In this document: piece after piece, positions 1 through 4,844 of the stretch | How the letters are laid out: the number at the start of each line of letters is the position of its first letter | How positions within the stretch are numbered: the stretch's first letter is position 1 | NCBI GenBank assembly: GCA_964432995.1 | Contig: CAYSPU010000279.1 | Coordinates: 1-7,405 of the forward strand | Length of the DNA: 7,405 bases | Source of the DNA: CAYSPU01 sp964432995 | GTDB lineage: Bacteria > Verrucomicrobiota > Verrucomicrobiia > Limisphaerales > JAHDYP01 | Direction: 5' to 3' | Position numbers and translations under genes: made by a program | Notes under the pieces: model-generated | Seen by the model: only the letters and a program-made list of their open reading frames with translations | Databases searched by the model: none | Told to the model about the DNA's origin: nothing

Positions 1-414
1 GTGGACCGTGACCGGTTCCCAGGCCCGGAGCGGCTGGCCTACCCGGGTGTGGGTGACCGGCAGTTCGGCCTCCAGCCGGAGCTTCTCATCCATGGTGAAC
101 GACAGGGCGTTGGTGTCGTCGCCCTCACTGTAGCCGGTCTCCAACTCCAGGCCGTAGGTCCCTTGTTTGGCGTCAATCCACAACACCACCGGAGCGCCTT
201 CGGACACCGCGCGGCTCTGGCCGTACCGGGTCAGGGCCAGAAATCGCCGGACTTCCGAGTCCAGCGTGCGCGCGCGGAAGAAGCGCGAGAGGGACGGCGC
301 GGCCAGGGCCAGCACGATGGAGAGCATGGCCAGGACGAGCATCAGCTCGACGAGCGTGAAGCCGACCCGGCGGTCAGCGCGTCGTCGTTCCGGTTTTCCA
401 GTTGGTAATGTCAT
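1..414 (-). CDS. gspH: GspH/FimT-type minor pseudopilin, 3' end cut by window edge
   Basis: The visible 138 codons encode an 18-residue basic leader ending in Gly, then FTLVE with the conserved Glu at mature position 5, and a hydrophobic helix to about residue 40 (LMLVLAMLSIVLALAAPSL). This is a prepilin signal for cleavage and N-methylation by prepilin peptidase. The rest (RFLALTRYGQSRAVSEGAPVVLWID, here quoted in part: 'RYGQSRAVSEG') resembles the GspH/FimT family, in which residues after the helix align as '..AR..A...g..v.l'. In type II secretion such proteins form the pseudopilus tip in the periplasm. The reading frame is open to position 1, so the C-terminus is missing. I chose ATG at 414; an in-frame ATG at 435 is possible but has no better ribosome site. 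The start lies inside gspG (41-nt overlap), which suggests translational coupling. FimT of a type IV pilus is the alternative; the gspE-F-G context favours GspH. Confidence 0.82.
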   Translation of the reverse strand, partial: MTLPTGKPERRRADRRVGFTLVELMLVLAMLSIVLALAAPSLSRFFRARTLDSEVRRFLALTRYGQSRAVSEGAPVVLWIDAKQGTYGLELETGYSEGDDTNALSFTMDEKLRLEAELPVTHTRVGQPLRAWEPVTVH

Positions 415-838
415 CTTCCGTGCCGTCGCGCCCATCGAGGCCGACGGAGAACAGGTCGTAGCCGTTGGGGTTTTGCCGGCCCGGGCACTCGTAGCGATAG
501 GCGTTGCCCCAGGGATCCAGCGGGATCTCGCCCTGGAGGTACGGGCCTTTCCAATCCTTCGCATCCCGCGGGGTGGCGACGAGGTCCTGCAGACCATTCT
601 GGCCCTTGGGGTAGTAGCCGACGTCGACCTCGAAGGCGTCCAGGGCGTTGCCGAAGATGGAGATCTGCGACTGGGCGGCGGTGCGGCGGGCCTGCTCGGT
701 GCGGCCGGAGAACTTGGGCACCACGATGGCGGCCAGAATGCCCAGGATCACGAGGACGAGCAGCAGCTCGATCAGGGTGAACGCGCGTTGCGCCGGGCCT
801 TGGGGGGCACGGGCGGGGTGGCGAGGGGCGATATGCAT
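374..838 (-). CDS. gspG: Type II secretion major pseudopilin GspG
   Basis: A 154-residue protein of normal length for GspG. A 19-residue leader with several Arg ends in Ala, followed by FTLIE (Phe20 is mature residue 1, Glu24 the conserved Glu5) and the helix LLLVLVILGILAAIVVPKF to about residue 43. Family hallmarks follow: a long N-terminal alpha helix (QARRTAAQSQISIFGNALD), then YYPKGQNGLQDLV (76-87), WKGPYL (96-101), DPWGNAYRY (108-116) and a C-terminal DLFSVGLDGRDG...DDITNW stretch (128-147). In known GspG structures the C-terminal stretch binds calcium. The protein is processed by prepilin peptidase and polymerises into the periplasmic pseudopilus that pushes substrates through the secretin. 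The cleavage site has Ala rather than Gly at -1. It starts 25 nt after the gspF stop; no Shine-Dalgarno sequence is visible before ATG 838, which is preceded by ACCT. Confidence 0.95.
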   Translation of the reverse strand: MHIAPRHPARAPQGPAQRAFTLIELLLVLVILGILAAIVVPKFSGRTEQARRTAAQSQISIFGNALDAFEVDVGYYPKGQNGLQDLVATPRDAKDWKGPYLQGEIPLDPWGNAYRYECPGRQNPNGYDLFSVGLDGRDGTEDDITNWKTGTTTR

Positions 839-863
839 AGGTGTTGCGTGGGGGTATTCCGCG

Positions 864-2135
864 TTACTTGATGTAGTCTTGCAGGGTGAAGATCGGGATC
901 ACCATACCGATGAAGATCGTTCCGATGAACCCGGCGATGAGGAACAACATGAGCGGCTCGGCCAGCGCCACGGCCGTCTTGAGCCGACGATCGAGATCGC
1001 CTTCGGTGACGTTGGCGATCCGGACCAGTTCCTGGTCGAGTTTGCCGCTTTCCTCGGCGACGGAGATCATTTCAATCGTGGCGCCGGAGAAGAGCGTGCG
1101 GCATTCGGCCAGGCTCGGTCCCAGGGCCTTGCCTTCCTTCACGCGGTCGATGGAGTTGGCGACGGCGTCGACGAGGATCTGGTTTCCGATGGAGCGGCGG
1201 GCGACGTTGAGGCCGTTGATGAGGGGGACACCGGCGGCGAGGAGGGTGCCCAGCATGCGACAGAACCGGGCCATGGCGTATTGAGCGACCAGCGGCCCCA
1301 CTGCCGGGGCGCGGAGGATGAAGCCCTCCCAAGTGCGGCGTCCGGCGGGGGAGACGAGCCAGCTCCGGATCATGTAGATCGTGATGGCGATGCCCAGAGC
1401 CAGGAGCGGGCCGTAAGAACGCAGCAGGTCGCTGAGCGAGACGATGATCTGGGTTAGCAGTGGCAGGTGCCCGCCAAATCCCTGGAAGATGGTCTGGAAA
1501 CGCGGAATGAAAAACACCAGCAAGAACGTCAACACCCCCAGCGCCAAACAGAGCAAAATCGTCGGATACAAGAGCGCCGTCAGGACCTTCGAACGCATCT
1601 CCTTCTCCCGAGCCTGAAAATCCGCGATCTGCCCCAACACCAAGTCCAGGAAGCCGCCGGTCTCGCCCGCCTCCACCATGGCCACGTAAACCCGGGGGAA
1701 CGTCTCGGGCGAACGCGCCATGGCTCCGGCCAGCGGCATGCCGTCGACGACGAGTTGGTGGACTTCCCTCCACTTGGCCTGCGCCGCGGGGGAGGAGGCT
1801 TCCTTCTGCAGGATCACCAGCGCGCGACTGAGGGGAACGCCCGCCCCGAGCAGACTGGAGAGGAGTCGGGTGAAGTTCTCCAGGATGCGCCCGGTGATGC
1901 GCTGGCGGCCGCCGAAAGAAAGGCGCAGCGGGGAGGCAGGTGCGGCGGCTTCGGCGGATTTCGGCGCGGGTTTGCCGTTGCCGTTGGACTTGCCGTTGGC
2001 GCGTTCGGCCAGGCGGATGGGGCGGAGCCCGCGTCCCTCCATGAGGCGGAAGGCTTCACTTCGGCCGCCAGCCTCAATCTGGCCCTCGGTGACGGCACCG
2101 TCGGCTTGGAGCGCGCGGTAGACGAAGGTGGGCAT
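864..2135 (-). CDS. gspF: Type II secretion inner-membrane platform protein GspF
   Basis: 423 residues, about the usual GspF length. It begins MPTFVYRALQADG, the typical GspF/PilC opening. After a flexible Gly/Asn/Pro/Ala linker at about 46-78 come two T2SSF helical domains (about 84-207 and 287-412). The first contains LLGAGVPLSRAL (95-106) and MVEAGETGG (153-161); the second contains LLAAGVPLINGL (298-309) and ISVAEESGKLDQEL (357-370). These are the paired repeats expected of the family. Hydrophobic membrane segments lie at about 187-210, 241-257 and 392-415. The protein sits in the inner membrane, contacts the ATPase GspE and is thought to couple ATP hydrolysis to pseudopilin extraction and assembly. 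ATG 2135 is only 3 nt after the gspE stop, so translation is probably coupled. No Shine-Dalgarno site is seen; the start is preceded by ACCT. Confidence 0.96.
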   Translation of the reverse strand: MPTFVYRALQADGAVTEGQIEAGGRSEAFRLMEGRGLRPIRLAERANGKSNGNGKPAPKSAEAAAPASPLRLSFGGRQRITGRILENFTRLLSSLLGAGVPLSRALVILQKEASSPAAQAKWREVHQLVVDGMPLAGAMARSPETFPRVYVAMVEAGETGGFLDLVLGQIADFQAREKEMRSKVLTALLYPTILLCLALGVLTFLLVFFIPRFQTIFQGFGGHLPLLTQIIVSLSDLLRSYGPLLALGIAITIYMIRSWLVSPAGRRTWEGFILRAPAVGPLVAQYAMARFCRMLGTLLAAGVPLINGLNVARRSIGNQILVDAVANSIDRVKEGKALGPSLAECRTLFSGATIEMISVAEESGKLDQELVRIANVTEGDLDRRLKTAVALAEPLMLFLIAGFIGTIFIGMVIPIFTLQDYIK

Positions 2136-2138
2136 AGG

Positions 2139-3920
2139 TCAGGAGGCGCGGGCGGCGACGAGTTCGGCGGCGTTGTCTTCGAGGCCGCTGATGAGCGATT
2201 GGTCCTTGGTCACGCGGAGCACCTCCTCGGGAGTCGTGAGCCCCAAGCGCACCAGGCGCCATCCGTCTTCGGCCAACGTGCGCATCCCTCCCCGCTGCGC
2301 CGCCTGGCGGATCTCGTCCGCCGAACGGTTCTGCAATACCAGCCTCCGGATCTCGTTGTCGGCGTCCATCCACTCGAAGATGGCGTGGCGTCCGAAGTAG
2401 CCGGTCTGGCGGCATTCGCGGCAGCCCTCGGCCCGGTAGACCGGGGTCTGGGCGGGGATGTTGAGCTGCGTGCGCAGCGCCACCGTCGCCGGGGAATGAT
2501 CCTCCTGTTTGCAGTGGGCACAGAGCACGCGCACCAGACGTTGGGCCAGCACCGCCTCGAGGGAGGAGGCGACCAGGTAGGGTTCGACCCCCATGTCCAC
2601 GAGCCGCGTGAGGGCGCCGGGGGCGTCGTTGGTGTGGAGGGTGGAAAAGACCAGGTGGCCGGTCAGGGAGGCCTGGACGGCGATCTGGGCGGTCTCCTGG
2701 TCGCGGATTTCGCCCACGAGGATCACGTCGGGATCGTGGCGCAGGATCGACCGGAGACCGCGAGCGAAGGTGAGCCCGGCCTTTTCCGAGACCTGGATCT
2801 GATTGACGCCTTTGAGTTGGTATTCGATGGGGTCCTCAATGGTGATGATCTTGCGGACGGCGTCGTTGATTTCGGTGAGGGCGGTGTAGAGGGTGGAGGT
2901 CTTGCCGCTGCCGGTGGGACCGGTCACGAGAATGATGCCGTGCGGCAGGCCGAGCACGCGACGGAAACAACGCAGCTCCCGCGCATCCATGTCCAGCTCC
3001 CCCATGCCGCGGAGCATGATGTTCTGGCGGAGGAGACGCATCACCACGGCCTCGCCGTGGAGCATCGGGATGACCGAGACGCGAATGTCCACCTCGTTTT
3101 CGTCGAGGCGGATCTTGATGCGGCCGTCCTGGGGCAGGCGTTTCTCGGCGATGTTGAGGTGGCTGAGGATCTTGACGCGCGAGACGATGGCCGGCTGAAA
3201 CCGTTTGACCTGGGCCGGCACCGGCACTTCCTGCAGGACACCGTCGATCCGATAGCGAATGCGGAGCTCGTCCTCGAACGGTTCCAGGTGGATGTCCGAC
3301 GCCCGCAGCTCGATGGCGTCGCGCAGCACCTGGTTCACAAAACGGATGATCGAGGCATCTTCGGCCGCGTTGTCGAGGTTGGTGTCGTCTTCGGCGCCTT
3401 CCTCGAGGACCTGCAGCGCCGCCTCTTCGTCGAGCGTGTCGATGGTATCGGCGCCGACGCCGAGGCGTTTCTTCATCTCGCGCCGGATGGCTTCGCTGGG
3501 GGCCAGGACCGGCTTGAGGCGCAGGCCGGTCATGGCGCGGAGCGTGTCCAGACCCTGAGTGGCGAAGAGGCGGCTGGTCGCCACCTCGACGCCACCCGGG
3601 GTCCGGCGGAGGGGCAGCAACTCGTCCTTGAGCAGGAGCCGCGCTGGGAAGAGCGACAGCACCTGCTTGTCGAGCTCAATGTCCTCCAAAGTGGTGAAGG
3701 CTACCGAGTATTCGCGGGCGAGCCAACGGAGGACACCCTCCTCGGATTCGACCGCCGCGCCGTCCGCGCCGGCAGGCCGGCGGGACAGCGTGCGGGCATC
3801 GGTCGCCGAAAGCTGCCGCGCCGCCACCATCTTCTCAAGCAGCTCGGCGAGCGGCTGAAGGGCGGATCCCGACGAGCCGGCGGCGTCAGTCGGTTTGGGC
3901 GGTGCGAGCGGCTGGGGCAT
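2139..3920 (-). CDS. gspE: Type II secretion assembly ATPase GspE
   Basis: 593 residues. A low-complexity N-terminus (1-20) leads to a GspE/MshE N-terminal domain (about 60-152), which in the family contacts the membrane partner GspL or GspF. A short acidic linker follows, then the PAS-like N2 domain from about 188 (ELRASDIHLEP, 204-214) and the RecA-like ATPase domain. All catalytic motifs are present: Walker A GPTGSGKTST (334-343), Asp box IEDPIEY (361-367), Walker B DVILVGEIRD (398-407) and His box TGHLVFSTLHTNDA (420-433). A tetracysteine zinc module, CAHC (467-470) and CREC (500-503), is characteristic of GspE/PilB assembly ATPases and argues against a PilT retraction ATPase. It acts as a cytoplasmic hexamer that powers pseudopilus assembly. 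It starts 10 nt after the upstream exported-protein gene and is 3 nt from gspF. PilB of a type IV pilus is the main alternative. Confidence 0.96.
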   Translation of the reverse strand: MPQPLAPPKPTDAAGSSGSALQPLAELLEKMVAARQLSATDARTLSRRPAGADGAAVESEEGVLRWLAREYSVAFTTLEDIELDKQVLSLFPARLLLKDELLPLRRTPGGVEVATSRLFATQGLDTLRAMTGLRLKPVLAPSEAIRREMKKRLGVGADTIDTLDEEAALQVLEEGAEDDTNLDNAAEDASIIRFVNQVLRDAIELRASDIHLEPFEDELRIRYRIDGVLQEVPVPAQVKRFQPAIVSRVKILSHLNIAEKRLPQDGRIKIRLDENEVDIRVSVIPMLHGEAVVMRLLRQNIMLRGMGELDMDARELRCFRRVLGLPHGIILVTGPTGSGKTSTLYTALTEINDAVRKIITIEDPIEYQLKGVNQIQVSEKAGLTFARGLRSILRHDPDVILVGEIRDQETAQIAVQASLTGHLVFSTLHTNDAPGALTRLVDMGVEPYLVASSLEAVLAQRLVRVLCAHCKQEDHSPATVALRTQLNIPAQTPVYRAEGCRECRQTGYFGRHAIFEWMDADNEIRRLVLQNRSADEIRQAAQRGGMRTLAEDGWRLVRLGLTTPEEVLRVTKDQSLISGLEDNAAELVAARAS

Positions 3921-3930
3921 GGCGCATTCC

Positions 3931-4512
3931 CTATTGCAGGAGTCCCATCATGACCGCGACGGCCTCCTGGCGCATGGAGAGCAGTTTCTTCAGGTCAGCC
4001 TGGGCCTGCTCCAGAGCCGCTTCCTTCTGTTTGCGGCTGTCGCGATACTTGGCGAGCTTCGTTTTGATCTCGTCGGCGGACGCCTTGCTGTCGATGGCCT
4101 TCTGCAGCGCTTCGAGATCGGGATCGGGTTGGCCGCCGAAGCCGCCACGGCGCTGGCCGCGCTGCTGGTCGCCGCCACCACCACCGCCCGCGGCATCCGG
4201 ACGCTGGCGACCTCCCATGCCCATCATGCCGAAGCCGCCCATGCGACCGGCGGCGCTCTCCCGGCGGGCATCGAGCACTTTCTGGACGCGGGGCTCGAGG
4301 ACGTTCCATTCGCTATCGCTCGTGACTTCCAGTTGCTCGCGGTAACGTTCCATCATGCGCTGGCGCATCTGTTCGGGGTCAAAGTTCCCACGCCCTCCAC
4401 CGCCCATTCCGCCCCCTCCGCCTCCTCCACCCCCCTGGGCAATCAGCGGGGCTGGGGCGAGCCAACAGGCAGTCAGCGTGGCAAGAAGAGTTGTGATATA
4501 GACTCGTTTCAT
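3931..4512 (-). CDS. Exported Gly/Met-rich protein with C-terminal coiled coil, first gene of the secretion operon
   Basis: 193 residues, no function known to me. MKR followed by a hydrophobic stretch (4-20) is an export signal. It could be cut after Ala25 (LIA|QGG), or, because L-T-A-C (13-16) fits a lipobox, processed as a lipoprotein at Cys16. Then come a pure Gly run (27-35), GMGGGGRGNF, a helical piece with DPEQMRQRMMERYREQLEVTSDSEW (quoted in part: 'EVTSDSEWNVLEPRVQKVL', 62-80), a second Gly/Met/Arg-rich spacer (89-128) and a long charged helix (131-182; EALQKAIDSKASADEIK) that is probably a coiled coil. The layout loosely recalls periplasmic Spy/CpxP-like proteins that bind unfolded proteins, but I see no LTxxQ motif, so this is only an analogy. 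It lies 10 nt before gspE on the same strand, so the two are probably co-transcribed. It may be a secretion substrate, periplasmic helper or pseudopilus-associated factor. No Shine-Dalgarno site; ACCT directly precedes ATG. Confidence 0.85.
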   Translation of the reverse strand: MKRVYITTLLATLTACWLAPAPLIAQGGGGGGGGGMGGGGRGNFDPEQMRQRMMERYREQLEVTSDSEWNVLEPRVQKVLDARRESAAGRMGGFGMMGMGGRQRPDAAGGGGGGDQQRGQRRGGFGGQPDPDLEALQKAIDSKASADEIKTKLAKYRDSRKQKEAALEQAQADLKKLLSMRQEAVAVMMGLLQ

Positions 4513-4615
4513 AGGTTCGGCCGTTTGGTTTCAGTTTATGCCGCAGAACCCGCCGCCTGGCGAGGACAGTTCCGTTCGGCACCGTGCACTTGGCCTCAGG
4601 CAGATCCTGTGCCAC

Positions 4616-4630
4616 GCCCGGGCGACGGGC
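4616..4630. repeat. Short hairpin GCCCG-GGCGA-CGGGC
   Basis: A perfect 5-bp inverted repeat with a 5-nt loop. Its 3' arm can also pair as GGGC (4627-4630) with GCCC (4636-4639). Alone this would be expected by chance in GC-rich DNA; it is listed because it sits next to two stronger hairpins that also have small loops. Confidence 0.35.
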
Positions 4631-4648
4631 GGGAAGCCCCTCGAACCC

Positions 4649-4678
4649 CCGGAAATGCGCAGGAATTGCGCAGACCGG
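4649..4678. repeat. Hairpin unit 1 of a tandem pair
   Basis: CCGG (4649-4652) and CCGG (4675-4678) form the outer stem and TGCGCA (4656-4661) with TGCGCA (4667-4672) the inner stem, around a GGAAT loop. The inner stem forms because TGCGCA is its own reverse complement. An AAA/GA internal loop separates the two stems. The unit is 30 nt long, the same as the next unit. Confidence 0.6.
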
Positions 4679-4705
4679 CGCGGTGGCTGCGCAGCTCCTG
4701 CGCAG
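4656..4705. promoter_or_regulatory. Four TGCGCAG copies spaced 11, 21 and 11 bp (candidate operator array)
   Basis: TGCGCAG occurs at 4656-4662, 4667-4673, 4688-4694 and 4699-4705. The spacings of 11, 21 and 11 bp are about one, two and one helical turns, so all copies face the same side of the DNA. The last two are full 8-bp palindromes, CTGCGCAG. The array ends 21 bp before the candidate -35 box at 4727. If transcription starts near 4762, the copies are centred at roughly -103, -92, -71 and -60, positions typical for activators that touch RNA polymerase from upstream. No regulator is identified; the binding role is inferred. Confidence 0.5.
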
Positions 4706-4710
4706 CACCG
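4681..4710. repeat. Hairpin unit 2 of a tandem pair (strong)
   Basis: CGGTGGCTGCGCAG (4681-4694) pairs with CTGCGCAGCACCG (4698-4710) around the 3-nt loop CTC, with one bulged G in the left arm: a 13-bp stem. The TGCGCA pairs of units 1 and 2 are offset by 32 bp. There is no T-tract on either strand and the hairpin lies upstream of both flanking genes, so a terminator is unlikely. Confidence 0.65.
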
Positions 4711-4726
4711 CCGCACCGCAGACCCC

Positions 4727-4755
4727 TCGACACGGAGCCGTCCCGATGATATGAG
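4727..4755 (+). promoter_or_regulatory. Candidate sigma70-type promoter for the DUF2339 gene
   Basis: TCGACA (4727-4732, five of six matches to TTGACA) is separated by exactly 17 nt from TATGAG (4750-4755, four of six matches to TATAAT). It is the best-spaced pair I see by eye on this strand. It would place the transcription start near 4762 and give a leader of about 83 nt containing the stem-loop at 4766-4807. Confidence 0.35.
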
Positions 4756-4765
4756 CATGCCCATT

Positions 4766-4807
4766 CCAGTGCGGATTGGCGTTCACGGCGGCGCGCCTCC
4801 GCACTGG
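4766..4807 (+). promoter_or_regulatory. Leader stem-loop upstream of the DUF2339 gene
   Basis: CCAGTGCGGA (4766-4775) and TCCGCACTGG (4798-4807) form a perfect 10-bp stem around a 22-nt loop that itself contains the palindrome GGCGCGCC (4790-4797). CATTCC (4762-4767) and GGAATG (4813-4818) give a partly competing outer pairing. The 3' arm ends 21 nt before the ribosome binding site, so the structure would sit in the mRNA leader if the proposed promoter is right. Any regulatory role is inferred. Confidence 0.5.
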
Positions 4808-4828
4808 TCATCGGAATGCAGCACAGCC

Positions 4829-4836
4829 AGGAAGGA
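4829..4836 (+). promoter_or_regulatory. Ribosome binding site AGGAAGGA of the DUF2339 gene
   Basis: AGGAAGGA lies 8 nt before ATG 4845 and decides that start over in-frame upstream candidates such as TTG 4776. It is the only strong Shine-Dalgarno site in front of a gene in this window. Confidence 0.75.
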
Positions 4837-4844
4837 AACCGCGC

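Larger units (their letters stand above)
4513..4844. other. Divergent intergenic region with dense inverted and direct repeats
   Basis: This 332-bp stretch separates the minus-strand secretion operon from the plus-strand DUF2339 gene and should hold both promoters. I see no credible coding frame in it. From left to right it contains a short hairpin (4616-4630), two tandem 30-nt hairpins carrying four TGCGCAG copies (4649-4710), a candidate plus-strand promoter (4727-4755), a leader stem-loop (4766-4807) and the DUF2339 ribosome binding site (4829-4836). For the minus-strand operon only a weak CATAAA (4540-4535) was seen about 25 nt before the ATG, without a partner -35 box. Confidence 0.8.

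Noticed and set aside
1..408. Plus-strand open frame from GTG 1
   Set aside because: It is the complement of the GspH-type gene, whose prepilin signature is clear; the plus-strand product has no family features.
1974..1998. GCCGTTG three times within 25 bp
   Set aside because: It falls in the Gly/Asn-rich linker of gspF (residues 46-57) and reflects low-complexity coding, not an operator.
1467..3953. An 828-codon open frame on the plus strand
   Set aside because: It is antisense to gspF and gspE, whose catalytic motifs are unmistakable. Its translation is a Gly/Asp/His/Arg/Glu-rich composition without domain motifs, as expected for the complement of a GC-rich gene.
4389..4436. CCN/CCTCC-type low-complexity run that looks like a microsatellite
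   Set aside because: It encodes the poly-Gly spacer of the exported protein on the minus strand and is explained by that coding sequence, with no regular repeat period.
4535..4540. CATAAA on the minus strand as -10 box of the secretion operon
   Set aside because: It matches the consensus at only four of six bases and no acceptable -35 box lies 16-19 nt upstream, so I did not call a promoter.
4778..4787. GGCGTTCACG shared with 7357-7366
   Set aside because: A 10-base match between the DUF2339 leader and the prepilin fragment, without similarity on either side; consistent with chance in GC-rich DNA.
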